This document shows positions 25,001-32,439 of a stretch of 64,000 bases of DNA, piece by piece. Made by a program: the position numbers and the translations under genes. Within the stretch, counting starts at the first letter, position 1, and the number at the start of each line of letters is the position of its first letter. The DNA is from Ashinkailepas kermadecensis. Taxonomy: Eukaryota; Arthropoda; Thecostraca; Neolepadidae. The stretch covers positions 124,001 to 188,000 of the forward strand of contig JAOTOM010004019.1 in the NCBI GenBank assembly GCA_034440615.1, read 5' to 3'. The notes under the pieces were generated by a model. It was not told where the DNA came from. It searched no databases and saw only the letters and a list, made by a program, of their open reading frames with translations.

Positions 25001-26565
25001 AGCAGGCCAGCGCTCTAACCAACTGAGCTACCGGGGCGGCTTTGATGGCTGGTTTCAGAATGCACAGGCTTCGTCATGCCGACTGTTTCGCGGGACAATC
25101 CTGGGCGCTAAGTGGCCTCGTAGTCGGTGCGCCCTTAAGCCCAACTAATCAATAAATCGCGGGACAATCCACAGGCGCTTCCCTGGGGATCTATTCAGTC
25201 ATTGTTGATAAACTAATCTGGCTGATTTGCGCCGGGTGATGCTGTTTCCCTGCGGAGACCGGGAGGTGTTGTTTTACCTCCTGATGTTGTTTGTTCTGAA
25301 AACCCGGATTCGTTTTCCCGATGCTAATTTTCAGGTTATTGATTTTGTTTTCTCGGCGATGAATGTTGGGTGGTTATTTTATCTCCGCATTGTCTCTTCC
25401 AACATGATACATATCCTGAACTGGTCTTCAGCAGAAATAGACCCGAGTGCGCCTCCTCACATTGCATCCCAGGTTCCACACATTTAGTATTCGGCTTGCG
25501 ATCCTCCTTTCAAGATGTTGACCATCACCCGTCTACACGTCGATCGGCAAATAAATGTCTGTCGATGTTTACCCTCACCCATCTATATTTCGATCGGCAG
25601 ACAAATGACTGCCTCGCCTAAACTGAAATATCCGCTGATAAGGCTAAATACGACACGAGGATGAGCTTTTGTTTGGTCTGGCTCGTCGCCGTGCCCGGTT
25701 TTCGGGTAGTCGTGGTGCGTCTCCACCGCAGTGATCGGTAGAGGGGTGGTGATGCGTGCGCGTCCAGCGGTGTGACGTCACGCCACGCTCTGTTGGGCAG
25801 GTGCTGGAGAAGATCGTGCACGCAGAGGTCCACCGGCTGGTCATCACTGATGACGATCAGCGTGTGATCGGCATCATCTCGTTGTCGGACATCCTGGACG
25901 CGCTGGTCATCCGACCTCATGGTACGACCGGACGCCTCATTTGCACCCGCACTTACCTCCCGCCCTCCCGCGGTAACCGACCGCTCGGTGCGAGCTGATT
26001 ACTCCACAGACCAGCCTGTAATCTCACCTACCCCACCCACTTCGAAAGTTGAAAATATCGCCTGAACCTTCACTATAGGTATAGGCATGGTTAGTATGAT
26101 AGCATTGGGCATATTACAGATAGCACGTAACTTGGAGCTTGTATATTGGATATTTTCCGTTTCGATAGTCAGTCACTCCAGGGAAGTAATATCTGCTGCA
26201 GGTAGGGTTCTGCACGCGTATACTGGTCTTGAATTTCGTCAAGCTGTTGTATGCGTGCCGTCGCCTGCCGGCGTACCTAACCGAGTGTCCAATCGGACTT
26301 CATTGGTCATGCCATAACACAATAGTGATGCGAACAAAACGCAGTCATCGTCTCGCTAACCTCACACTTGGTCCGCTGTGTTTCAGAGTACAATATGGGT
26401 CTGGACAGCGCGGCGGCGGACGAATCAGCCGACGCAACTGAGGATCTCGTGCGCGAGCCCGGCGAGAGTCACACAATCCCTGAGGAGGAGCCCGGCGAGG
26501 AAGAGGAGCCGGTGGCGGCGGCAGCCGGCTTCTCTCGCCTCACGCTCGCCCACAAAGCCGCCTGA
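3791..26565 (+). CDS. AMP-activated protein kinase gamma subunit (8 exons, 412 aa predicted)
   Basis: This is the regulatory gamma subunit of the AMPK heterotrimer, which binds AMP, ADP and ATP through four CBS repeats and signals energy stress in the cytosol and nucleus. Proposed exons: 3791-3941, 5519-5656, 9185-9337, 17312-17490, 19775-19978, 22867-22980, 25801-25921 and 26387-26565. All borders are AG/GT and the joined frame is open for 413 codons including TGA. Family hallmarks are in order: KCYDLIPTS and TITDF (CBS1), IHRLPVID and THKRIL (CBS2), RRVSALP and KFDVI (CBS3), then [16 protein letters not shown] and SLSDIL (CBS4). The ligand-contacting Asp/Arg/Asp/Asp pattern across the four repeats is kept. 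The core has the length of animal gamma-1; the first 50 residues and the acidic tail are lineage-specific. Introns are large and full of minisatellites and transposons. Alternative promoters or isoforms cannot be excluded. Confidence 0.93.
4481..4611. mobile_element. MITE-like element with 16-bp inverted repeats
   Basis: GTGGCGGATCCAGAAC at the left end is answered by GTTCTGGATCCGCCA at the right, enclosing about 130 bp with a run of C and G. The CAGTGGCGGATCCAG type of terminus is common in non-autonomous hAT elements. Flanking 8-mers (ACACTGGA and CCTCTGGC) agree only partly, so the target duplication is decayed or absent. It lies in intron 1 of the AMPK gamma gene. Confidence 0.6.
4612..5518. 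other. Remainder of AMPK gamma intron 1
   Basis: No exon, repeat or mobile element is recognised between the MITE and the exon 2 acceptor. Small open frames have no domain. Confidence 0.5.
5519..5656 (+). CDS. AMPK gamma exon 2 (start of CBS1)
   Basis: Acceptor TGTTTCAG at 5511-5518; donor AATG|GTGCGT at 5657. It encodes residues 51-97, including [19 protein letters not shown] and [10 protein letters not shown], the opening of CBS1 that is nearly invariant in animal gamma subunits. Both flanking introns are phase 1. Confidence 0.95.
5657..7177. other. AMPK gamma intron 2, unassigned part
   Basis: Contains only short simple patterns, such as TAATAGACGTGACAGC repeats near 5815-5875 and a CGCA run near 5972. 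No coding exon is supported. Confidence 0.5.
7180..7520. repeat. 74-bp minisatellite, about 4.5 copies
   Basis: The motif CCGTGCCAATCTTCTACAAC recurs near 7211, 7285, 7361, 7435 and 7505 (spacing 70-76 bp), with TACCCTGCCATGAGGTGGCG between. The array is pyrimidine-rich on the plus strand and lies in intron 2 of the AMPK gamma gene. Confidence 0.85.
8765..9184 (+). repeat. 90-bp array duplicating the exon 3 splice acceptor and exon start
   Basis: Four full units (8821-8910, 8911-8997, 8998-9087, 9088-9177) and a partial one before them precede the true exon 3. Each unit contains the 3' intron end CCTGCACCTCTTGTCAG, the first 38 exon bases (encoding [13 protein letters not shown] with small changes), then a unit-specific stretch (CACCGTTCTCGGACAGAG...). 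Read in the exon frame, each copy meets TGA 23 codons after its acceptor. Units are 90, 87, 90 and 90 bp, all multiples of three. The last three copies are almost identical, so the expansion is recent or homogenised. Confidence 0.93.
9185..9337 (+). CDS. AMPK gamma exon 3 (rest of CBS1)
   Basis: Acceptor CACCTCTTGTCAG at 9172-9184; donor CGGA|GTGAGT at 9338. It encodes residues 98-147: [28 protein letters not shown] (the CBS1 Asp) and EEHKLETWR. The first 38 bases of this exon, with the acceptor in front, are tandemly repeated upstream from 8821. The last acceptor is the only one followed by the full exon. Confidence 0.95.
9338..11130. other. AMPK gamma intron 3, first part
   Basis: AT-rich intron with no exon recognised. 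A stretch at about 10630-10685 holds several TGACCT/TGACCC hexamers (nuclear-receptor half-site-like), but simple sequence drift is an adequate explanation. Confidence 0.45.
11138..11535. repeat. 72-bp minisatellite, 5-6 copies
   Basis: Units contain GAGGGTCGTTCGTACCGGTC, ACCGCTCGAGATATCTCCAC and CTGTGCCTGTCACGGTGGCG. The CTCGAGATATCTC-type part is nearly self-complementary. The array lies in intron 3, directly before a second, different array. Confidence 0.9.
11700..13262. repeat. 71-bp minisatellite, about 22 copies, each with a CACGTG E-box
   Basis: The unit is GTGTGACACTGAGAGCGGGA, CCTGGCTCACCGGTCAGCGG, CACGTGGCGGGGTGTCACGT and CCCCAGCTGTG (71 bp). Some units are about 51 bp and lack the TCACGTCCCCAGCTGTG part (for example near 12300, 12430 and 12550). 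Almost every unit keeps CACGTG, and most also CAGCTG. Divergence is a few percent. The 62-89 residue open frames on both strands are repeat shadows. Confidence 0.95.
13648..13809 (-). mobile_element. tRNA-derived SINE (old copy, tRNA-Lys-like head)
   Basis: On the minus strand a tRNA-like head (A box TAGCCCAGTCAGGAG, a GACTTTTAGTC arm and B box GGGTTCGAATCCC) is followed by a body, CCCGCGACCAGTTGGCGCGA. That body aligns with the SINE at 16946 and continues to a CGTCGTAAAA tail. The acceptor stem does not pair along its length, so this is not a working tRNA gene. Confidence 0.65.
13810..15225. other. AMPK gamma intron 3, unassigned
   Basis: GC-rich in part (14600-15130), with long but domain-free open frames in several frames. 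I see no splice-bounded exon that fits the kinase subunit and no known repeat. Confidence 0.45.
15229..15325 (-). mobile_element. SINE body fragment
   Basis: The stretch TTTTACGACG ... CGCCAACCTCTCACGCCGAT TGGTCGCAGG matches, on the minus strand, the body and tail of the SINE at 13648-13809. The tRNA-like head is missing. Confidence 0.5.
15950..16325. repeat. 33-bp minisatellite with 66-bp higher-order unit
   Basis: Simple units (TGTAGATGTGCCGATTGGTA then TAGCCTCATGACC) occupy the left part. From about 16095 they pair into 66-bp composite units alternating GATTGGTATAGGCCCATGAC with CGATTGGGATAGCCTCGTAA. Intron 3 of the AMPK gamma gene; open frames on both strands are shadows. Confidence 0.9.
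16946..17102 (+). mobile_element. tRNA-derived SINE with 16-bp target duplication
   Basis: The head GGGGACGAGTGGTCTAGGGG TAAGATG carries an A box like tRNA-Pro, and the B box is GGTTCGAGTCT. The body is CGCGACCAATCGGCGTGAGA, ending CGTGTCGTAAAACCAACAAC. The insertion is flanked by identical ACCACCTGATCCTGTG at 16930-16945 and 17103-17118. Perfect duplications point to a fairly recent insertion, about 0.2 kb before AMPK gamma exon 4. Confidence 0.93.
17312..17490 (+). CDS. AMPK gamma exon 4 (CBS2)
   Basis: Acceptor GTCGGCAG ends at 17311; donor TATAT|GTGAGT at 17491. A from exon 3 plus CT makes Thr148, then residues 149-207 follow, including [26 protein letters not shown] (His-Arg pair of the nucleotide site) and [12 protein letters not shown], where Arg replaces the usual CBS Asp as in other gamma subunits. 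The exon ends in phase 0. A SINE with perfect target duplications ends only about 0.2 kb upstream. Confidence 0.95.
18120..18308. mobile_element. Candidate hAT-like MITE
   Basis: CAGAGGCGTAGCCAGG at the left and AATGGCTGCGCCGTCG at the right are imperfect inverted repeats of the CAGnGGCGnAGCCA type seen in other elements of this window, with C-rich and G-rich subterminal tracts. No convincing 8-bp duplication. Confidence 0.4.
18572..18870. repeat. 42/43-bp minisatellite, 7 copies
   Basis: Near-identical units GTCAGTGTCGTGAAGCCGTT GATGGTGACACTACTAGTTG C(C)G; the 42- and 43-bp forms differ by one C. Intron 4 of the AMPK gamma gene. The very low divergence suggests recent expansion. Confidence 0.93.
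19187..19480. mobile_element. piggyBac-type foldback MITE flanked by TTAA
   Basis: Two arms of about 135 bp are inverted copies of each other (left begins CCCAGAACTGTGAGAAAGTT; right ends AACTTTCTCACAGTTCCGGG). They enclose a short AT-rich centre around 19320-19350. TTAA lies at both edges (19183-19186 and 19481-19484), and the termini start with CCC, as in piggyBac elements. There is no transposase. Arm divergence is a few percent. Confidence 0.88.
19485..19774. other. Intron 4 end before AMPK gamma exon 5
   Basis: Nothing recognised apart from the exon 5 acceptor and its pyrimidine-rich approach. Confidence 0.5.
19775..19978 (+). CDS. AMPK gamma exon 5 (linker and CBS3)
   Basis: Acceptor TGCCGGCCAG ends at 19774; donor GTTATC|GTGAGT at 19979. 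Residues 208-275 begin [20 protein letters not shown], which aligns without gaps to the linker before CBS3, and continue through [11 protein letters not shown] and YAKFDVI (CBS3 Asp). Exactly 68 codons, phase 0 on both sides. Confidence 0.95.
20870..21015. repeat. Diverged direct repeat, copy 1
   Basis: Shares AAACTCCAGA, CTTCCCAGTTCCGCAGG, CAGCTCACCACACA and CGCAACTACCAT in the same order with 22391-22562. The two copies flank the decayed gag-pol remnant, so they may be relics of long terminal repeats or of a repeated coding segment. Confidence 0.5.
21180..22090 (-). pseudogene. Decayed LTR-retrotransposon gag-pol remnant
   Basis: Read on the minus strand, 22090-21940 shows gag-like [16 protein letters not shown] and [18 protein letters not shown]. 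21750-21690, in another frame, shows [17 protein letters not shown] and FQTVVVRG, resembling the palm-entry part of reverse transcriptases of BEL/Pao- or Gypsy-like elements. Frameshifts and stops separate them and most of pol is missing. The family assignment is tentative. It sits in intron 5 of the AMPK gamma gene, antisense to it. Confidence 0.5.
22391..22562. repeat. Diverged direct repeat, copy 2
   Basis: Partner of 20870-21015 in the same orientation, on the other side of the gag-pol remnant. Confidence 0.5.
22867..22980 (+). CDS. AMPK gamma exon 6 (CBS3-CBS4 junction, divergent)
   Basis: Acceptor TTCCCGCAG ends at 22866; donor TCCCAG|GTGCGT at 22981. It encodes 38 residues starting [13 protein letters not shown], a family signature. 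The second half ([21 protein letters not shown] region) keeps the HRS and C-x-L...TL anchors. It appears about two residues shorter between HRS and Cys than vertebrate gamma-1, and lacks the aromatic pair usually present there. A minisatellite begins within about 10 bases of the donor. Confidence 0.92.
22985..24110. repeat. Minisatellite adjoining the exon 6 donor (units of about 28-40 bp, about 30 copies)
   Basis: Units vary on GTGTCCCTGGTACGGCTATG GGCCACTCGTGTCCCGTACC. A second form, GTGTCCCTGGTGCGACTCTG GGCTACTCGTGACC, recurs at about 23106, 23218, 23406, 23578 and 23690, giving a higher-order pattern. The array begins within about 10 bases of the AMPK gamma exon 6 donor, and its CCCTGGTGCG core resembles the exon-intron junction CCCAGGTGCG. 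The long open frames on both strands (up to 242 residues) are shadows. Confidence 0.92.
24291..24452 (+). mobile_element. tRNA-derived SINE, second copy, with 14-bp target duplication
   Basis: Same family as 16946-17102 (GGGGACGAGTGGTCTAGGGG head, GGTTCGAGTCT B box, CGTGTCGTAAAAACCAATAA tail). It is flanked by ACTGTCTCTGGTAC at 24277-24290 and 24453-24466. It inserted just beyond the minisatellite in intron 6. Confidence 0.93.
24696..25042 (-). mobile_element. tRNA-derived SINE of a second family
   Basis: On the minus strand a tRNA-like head, GCCCCGGTAGCTCAGTTGGT TAGAGCGC (clear A box), and a B box, GGGTTCGAGTCGC, are followed by a GC-rich body and an A-rich tail. The tail appears on the plus strand as TTTTTTATTTTATTTTTATT at 24703-24722. 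The spacing between the boxes is longer than in a tRNA and the stem is not closed, so this is a SINE rather than a tRNA gene. No clear target duplication. Confidence 0.7.
25043..25800. other. Intron 6 end
   Basis: Nothing recognised beyond the exon 7 acceptor. A short diverged pair of ACCATCACCC.CTA.A and CGATCGGCA motifs near 25520-25605 is the only repetition seen. Confidence 0.45.
25801..25921 (+). CDS. AMPK gamma exon 7 (CBS4)
   Basis: Acceptor CTGTTGGGCAG ends at 25800; donor CATG|GTACGA at 25922. It encodes [20 protein letters not shown] and [15 protein letters not shown]: the CBS4 His-Arg pair and the Ser/Asp of SLSDIL that contact the tightly bound nucleotide in known gamma structures. 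The exon ends in phase 1. Confidence 0.95.
26387..26565 (+). CDS. AMPK gamma exon 8 (acidic C-terminal tail and stop)
   Basis: Acceptor CTGTGTTTCAG ends at 26386. G from exon 7 plus AG makes Glu354; the frame then reads [20 protein letters not shown], an acidic [10 protein letters not shown] stretch and ends [12 protein letters not shown], stop TGA at 26563-26565. The tail goes well beyond the end of human gamma-1. Extended acidic tails occur in some arthropod gamma isoforms, but I recognise no motif in this one. A phase-compatible junction and a clean stop support it. Confidence 0.8.
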
Positions 26566-27080
26566 TGCGCCACCGCTGACTGTGACTGGAAACAGTGACT
26601 GCGCCTGCGGTCGGTGGCGACGCTAGTGTCGGCTGGCTCCCGAGTGGCGCCGGGCGTGGTGTGTCCTCCCGATTCAGCAGTTTGTGCTGGACTCCGTTTG
26701 GTTCCCCATCTGATTGCAGGCTTGAGTCTGAGCTGGCGGTTAGGCGTGGCAGATGGCTGGGCGCGCCCCGCTAGGTCTGCCATGCCACCCAGTAGTCGCT
26801 TCGCGCTCTCGCCTCGTTTACGCCCGGTGCGTCGGCCGTGCTCGAGGCTCGAGTGATGGTAGTGGTGGCCAAGTGTTGGTATCTGGTAGGTTTCTCCGCG
26901 CGGGCGGACGGCAGTGGAACCGCCGGAAGACATCAGCGAGCCAGGGTCGACCGAGATCCGTGTGGACAAGCGCCGCACTCAGACCGGCCGCTCTGCATTC
27001 TTGCGGCGAATGAAGTGCGACGATGGTTCGACGTCTACTGAGTTGGGTTGGTATCACTACTGTCATGTTATGATATGATG

Positions 27081-27086
27081 AATAAA
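27081..27086 (+). terminator. Polyadenylation signal of the AMPK gamma gene
   Basis: AATAAA lies 516 bases after the stop codon and is followed by a GT-rich stretch (GTATATTTTGTATTCTGG). This implies a 3' UTR of about 540 bases with no obvious repeat in it. Confidence 0.65.
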
Positions 27087-27139
27087 GTATATTTTGTATT
27101 CTGGATGCCGGCTCGTGACGCAAGCCCGAATTATAACTA

Positions 27140-28345
27140 GTCCATCAGCACTCAACTCTTACAGTCCGTGGGAACTAAAACTTTCGGGACGATTTGAGGT
27201 TCACTTCCGGGGGGTGTTTGCCCCTATCTGCTCGCCCTTTGGTGTTTCGTATGTTCGCTGAGAAAATTATATAAACTCAATTCGAAGAGCATTTATCTTT
27301 TTCCCACATTTTCTGGTGGGGAAGGACTCGTATACTCCCTGCAGCCTGTGGCCGTCGAGCATCTAATCTCTGTTTAGATATTTTCCCAGATCAGCTACCG
27401 AGCCAGGGCACTGAATCGGTGCTCTTTTCGGGGCCCGTTGCGTTTTCTGCGTCTACCGACGTTTTAGGACCCCGACGCATTTCGTCGGGGGTCCTCTTTT
27501 TTTAGACCCGGCGCTTTTATGGCTTTTTGTGTACCCACGGTGTTTTTTTTAAGGACCGGCCCGTTTTCGAACATCCTGTTGTGTTCAGTGCCTGACGTCT
27601 TTGTTCTTTTTTTGGAACATTTCTCTGCAAACACCAGCCTGGTTTTGAGGTCGTCGTATTGTCTTTGCGGCCCCGGTGTGCTTTGAGGGCTTGTGCGTTT
27701 ATTTAAGGCCCCGACGTACGTTTAAGCCCTGCTGCTTTTTTTACAAGACTGAGAATTTGGAGGGGCCCGGTGCTTTTTTTGGCATCCTGCTGCTCTTCGG
27801 GCTGCTTATTTGGGGCTCCCGGCGCAAATGTGTGGTCACAGGGCTTTTTTTAATCATTTTCATTTGTCATTTTTAACTCCGGCGCGATTTGTGTGGCCTT
27901 AATGTGATTTATCGTGTCCCGGTGCGGTCTGCTGCCCCAGGCGAGAATCTTCTGGGTCCCGACGCTAATTGCTTCGTCTTTCTGGAAATTTGAGGTCCGT
28001 TGTATTTATTTCGACCCTCTGTGCAAATTTTGGGGTTCACAGTCGATTTTTGTTTTACCCCAGCGCGATTTGTGGGGTCTAGTGCAAATTTTGGGGCCCG
28101 CTGTATTTGTTACGGGCCCCGGCATGAACTTCGGGGCCCAGTACGAGTTCCGAGCCCCCTGTGCTTAGTTGGGGCCCTGGGCCAATTGTGTGGCCCCAGA
28201 GCGATATGTCAGACCTCTGTTTGAGCAGTGGGCCTCCCCCGTATTTGTTTAGGGCCTCTGGTGCGAATTTTGGGGCCCAGACTGGAATTTGCCGGACCCC
28301 GGAGCAATTTTTGTGGGACTAGGCGCGTTTCTTCGGGGGGGCATC
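27140..28345. repeat. Degenerate GC-rich array, truncated copy A
   Basis: Short degenerate units around GGGGCCCCGGCGCGATTTTT. The left part (AAACTCAATTCGAAGAGC... CCCACATTTTCTGGTGG, about 27275-27320) is homologous to 29130-29180 in the first large hAT element and to 40750-40805 in the second, showing that all three are copies of one family. This copy ends at the 3' tail of a CR1-like LINE fragment. Confidence 0.75.
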
Positions 28346-28462
28346 ACCTCTCATAACGTCAGTCATAAAGTGTTTAGATTTAATAAGAGCCCCAAGGGCC
28401 CATCCAGGTTAAGTCTGTACATGGAAGATACCATAAGCCTGGTAAAAAGGCCCATCCAAACC
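28346..28462 (-). mobile_element. 3' end of a CR1-like LINE (left part, interrupted)
   Basis: TCATAAAGTGTTTAGATTTA ATAAGAG and CCATCCAGGTTAAGTCTG match the 3' terminus of the LINE at 56775-58615. TCATAAAG corresponds to its octamer-like tail. The match stops at 28462 and resumes at 31823, on the far side of a transposon. Confidence 0.75.
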
Positions 28463-29199
28463 CGGGGCCTCCTCTAAGGAATTTTCACTAGGTGGGATTT
28501 CTTGCTCATACCTAATCAGTACAATATGACGTCACAGGTGGATCTAGCCCTCCGCTTGTGGGGGAAACTATCGCCCCTCCCCACCCCTACCCCGTGGCAT
28601 ACCTAGGGTTTGCGCCAAGGGAGGGGGTAAACTGATCTGGAGGGTGCCCAGCCTACTACCCTTTTTCGTTTAAATACTCCGGATTTCTACCACAATTTTT
28701 CAAGGGGTCCTTTTATATTTTTTTAATAAAAATAGTTCGTGACCAACTTAATTCTTTTGTGGAGTGGGCCCAATTTATCGTCAATCGTTTCTGAGTCACC
28801 GGATTTGAACCCTAGCTCCCCCATCCTGTTCCAAGGTTTTCTTTCGGCATACCTTGATGTCACCTCAGACTACTGAAGTTACACTTGTACAAATCACTTT
28901 AAAATGTAAACCTTTCCAATTTGAGGCATTCCAGTCCATAAAGCCCGGTCGCCACCAGGCCAACGTTCGCGGACGTGTTCACCGGCCTCGCGGATTCGGC
29001 ACATTCGCCACACTTCGTGCGATTCTACGGTTTCGGCTAGGCCTCCTATGTTTTGCTAATTGCTACCAATGATAGTCTTGCGCCATATTTGATGTGATGG
29101 AATGCTTCGTATGGGGGTTGGCAGGGAAAATTCGATTTATTCAATTCGATTATTGCTTCTCTTCTTACCACATTTTTGGTGGTTAAGAAATCCGGAGAC

Positions 29200-31260
29200 C
29201 CGCTGAGCTCTGATGCACTTCATCTGTTTGGTTAAATATGCTCCCAGATTGGCTACCGCACAGAGTCTCTGGCTCGGTGTTCTTTTTTTGGACCCCTTGG
29301 GTTTTTCTTTGTCTACATATGTGTTTTCGGGCTCCAAACAATTTTTGTTAACGGCCCGGCACATTTTTGAGACTCCGGTTCTTGCTAGGGTGTTGTTGCT
29401 TTTTGTGCACCGATGCATTTTCTGAGGTGCCGGTGCGTTTACGAATATCGCGATGTGTTTATTTAGTGCCGGCCTCCTTGTTCTTGTTTGGACCATGTCG
29501 CTTCCCGCGAGCCCCAGCCTGTTTTTGAAGCCCTCATGCGGTTTCATGGCCCCGGTGTGCTTTGAAGGTCACCGGTGTTTTTTTAGGGCTCCCATTGTGT
29601 TATTATTTAAGGATGCAGTACATGTTTGAAGGCTCTCGCGCTTTTTGCGAGACTCTGTGCGCTTTGGAGGGCCCGTTGCCCTTTCGGCCTTCCGTTGTGC
29701 TCTTAGGGTCCTGCTGTGTTTATTTGGGCTTCTGATGCACATTTGTGGGACTCCAGCACGACTTTGGGTATTCCGGCGCAACTTTTGGGCCCAGGCGCGT
29801 GGTTCTGGGTACCCGACACCAGTTTTCTGGGGGACCTCTTCTAAATTTGCTTAGTCAAAATCTCGGCCTGATTTTTTCGCACACCCGGCGCTATATTTGT
29901 ATCCCGCCACGATTGTTCGAGCTCAGATACGTTTTCCGCGGCCGTCGCGTTTTAAGGCACTTGTTGCTAAGTTTGGAGCTCCAGAGACATTTTCCTAGCC
30001 CGGACATTTTTTTAAATCCCTCCTTATTTTGGAGGGCTCCAGATTTCTTTTCGGGTCCCGATGCGAGTTTTTGGGACAAGTGCTTATTTGGTGCCCTCAA
30101 CGCCAATTTTTGGGAGTCCCGACAGGAGTATGTGATGCCCGACACACATTTTTGGGGCTACCGACGATAATTTTGGGGCCCGAGCGCGATATTTGTGGGG
30201 GGAGGGTCGCCGGAAATTCGCTGAGCGCGTTGTACTTAACTGGGGTACCAACGCGATTCTGGCGAGCCCCGGTGCATATTTGTCGACCCCTGTGCGTTTT
30301 TTTTGTGCCAGCTTCATTTATTTGGAGCCCCCTACGCGAATTCCGAGGGCCCGATCCGAATTCGTGGGGCCCCGGCGCGATTTTTGTGGGACCCCGGCAC
30401 GATTCTTGGGAGCCTATCCCTCTCAGGATGGAAGGGGGCATTTTCCCCTTGGTGCGCCACTGCGGCTGTTCAACGAGTTTTTTTCAACCGATAACACTTC
30501 AGAGTAGAATGCCCCTGCGGATAATTTTCTTTTGGGACCTGCTCTTAATATGCCGGCGCTCGGATGAATTCTATAGTGCCGCGGTGTGATTTTTGATGGT
30601 AGAGTTCCATCTTTAAAGCCCCTTGCGATAAATTTTTGGGACGCGGTACAATTGTTCGTACTCCAGGTGTGATATTTTCGGTGGCTCGGCCATTTATTTT
30701 TCCGGGTCCCGACGGTTTTTGGTGGGTCATTGACGCGATTTGTGAGGCCACAGAGTGACATTTCGGGTAAGAATTCATATTCGTGAGGCAGCTGCGACAT
30801 TTGGGGCCCCGACGCGATCTTTTGGGCCACCAGTGTGATTCTCAATGGATACTACGTGACTTTTTAGTGTCCCAGGACATTTTTGGACCCCGGTGTTATT
30901 TGTTGGGATCCCTAGCGTAAGTTTTAGTGGCCTCGAATCGGCACCCAACGTGATTTCCAGGGGCCCCGGTGCGACTCCTTGGGGTCCCGGTCCCACACTT
31001 GGAGACCAAACGTCCTTAGTGGTCATTGAGCGCTTTTTTGGGCCCCAATGTGATTTTCATGGGCTTCAGTGCAATTTTGGTGCCCCGGCGACATTTTGAG
31101 GGCCCCGCGACTTTTGGGGCCCTCGACGTATTTTCAGGACCCCAGAGGGAATTGTGGTGCCCCCAGCGAGATTGTTAGGGGATCCGGCGCAATTTTTGTC
31201 GAACCCCGGCGAAGTTCTTGGGGCCCCACAAACTCTCAATGGGGGTGGGGGCACAGCGTT
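29200..31260. repeat. Degenerate GC-rich array inside hAT element 1
   Basis: About 2 kb of loosely periodic units (roughly 25-35 bp) alternating GGGCCCCGGCGCGATTTTTG-like blocks. GGGGCCCC is self-complementary. Open frames of up to 186 residues arise from the composition and show no domain. Confidence 0.75.
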
Positions 31261-31732
31261 TGCCCGGGGAAAGTGAGTAGTATCGTCTGAAGGATAAAAA
31301 AAACTGATGTACATTCCACCATGTAGCACACCTTGCCTTTTTTTATAAAGGTAACTAACTTCATCTGTCTCTTCATTTTAGCAGCATCGAAGAAAAGACC
31401 GCAAATCAGCATGTAGCTCTCGTCACTCGTGTCATGCGGCCTGGCTCGCGTCGTCCCGCTCCTCTGTGCTGCGTGTAAAAGACTAATAGGTCATGTTTTT
31501 GTGACACCACCATTAGTGGACCCAATTGCTGGCTTTGTAGCATGAAATTTCTACCGAAGCATTTCACATTAAAGCCTTCCTCGCCGCTTTTACCTCTGTG
31601 TAAGTGATGTCAACTTGCTACCTTTTTTCTTCTCCGTGAGAAAAATGCACCATTCCAAAGAAAGATCACTTCCGCTACCGGAACTATGCTAAGATTTCTT
31701 TTTGGTTGCTTTCTCCATTGAAACTCCCTTTC

Positions 31733-31800
31733 ACTAGGTGGGATTTTTAACTCCACTAGGTGGGATTTCACGGCACTAGGTGGGACGCATCCCACCTAGT
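31733..31800. repeat. Subterminal CACTAGGTGGGA cluster with hairpin
   Basis: Three direct copies of CACTAGGTGGGA (31733, 31753 and 31772 region) are followed at once by an inverted copy, forming the hairpin ACTAGGTGGGA-CGCA-TCCCACCTAGT. The same cluster, reversed, lies at 39899-39965, and single copies lie at 28486 and 50588. Subterminal repeats of this kind are typical transposase-binding sites in hAT elements; the binding role is inferred. Confidence 0.8.
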
Positions 31801-31830
31801 TAACATGTTAGAGGGGGCCCTTCCCCAACC

Positions 31831-32390
31831 AACACCACATCCTAAAGAAACCACTATCTACCCTCGTTATCCAGCCCTATTCACTTGATCCCTCTTAACA
31901 CATGTGGATTGAATGCCTTGCCAATAATTTTCAAACTGCATCCATGCCTGCTTAGAGGGGGTCTGTGCCGTGCACACTTACTGCGCATAAATCTCACCCC
32001 ATCCATCACTAATTATAACTAAAAAAACAAGACTTTCCTGTCTAAAATAGTTGTCCACCCTACTTTTAAATACATTCAATGCGCAACACCCCACATCAGC
32101 AGGCAGCCTATTCCACTGATCAACAACCCTTTGACTGAAGACCTATTGTCGCTTAACTGTCCTACACCTCGGCTTGTCTAACCTGAATTGTTGACCCCTA
32201 TATGATACTCTAAGCAGAAGAGCATCATTCAAATTGACCTGATCTAACTAACCCTTTAACAATTTTGTACATTTCAATCATGCCCCCCCCCCCCCCTCCT
32301 AATCTCCTATTCTTGAATGCATATATAATACCATAAGCCTTTCTCCATATGCCATGAGCCCTGATAAGTCTTTTCCATATGCATATCTAA
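31831..32390 (-). mobile_element. CR1-like LINE 3' region (right part of the interrupted copy)
   Basis: Collinear with 56880-57450: CACATCCTAAAGAAACCA, TGATCCCTCTTAACACATGT, AATTTTCAAACTGCATCCAT and GATCAACAACCCTTT all recur. It is the continuation of 28346-28462 across hAT element 1. Confidence 0.8.
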
Positions 32391-32439
32391 TGCCTTAGGT
32401 CCTCTCGTAAAGTGGCACTTTCCATTTGCCACCCACCTC

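Larger units (their letters stand above)
28463..31822. mobile_element. Large non-autonomous hAT element 1 (3.36 kb)
   Basis: Left terminus CGGGGCCTCCTCTAAGGAAT; right terminus TGTTAGAGGGGGCCCTT. They are inverted repeats of the same CARGGCCTCCYCTAA form as element 2. The flanking 8-mers are TCCAAACC (28455-28462) and CCCCAACC (31823-31830). The uninterrupted LINE copy at 56875 reads ACCCCAACCATC once at this position, so the insertion point and the 8-bp duplication (6/8 preserved) are well supported. The interior is mostly the GC-rich array. There is no transposase. Confidence 0.85.

Noticed and set aside
29745..31099. Open frames of 70-190 residues in the GC-rich array
   Set aside because: Composition-driven; no homologous frame is maintained between the array copies.
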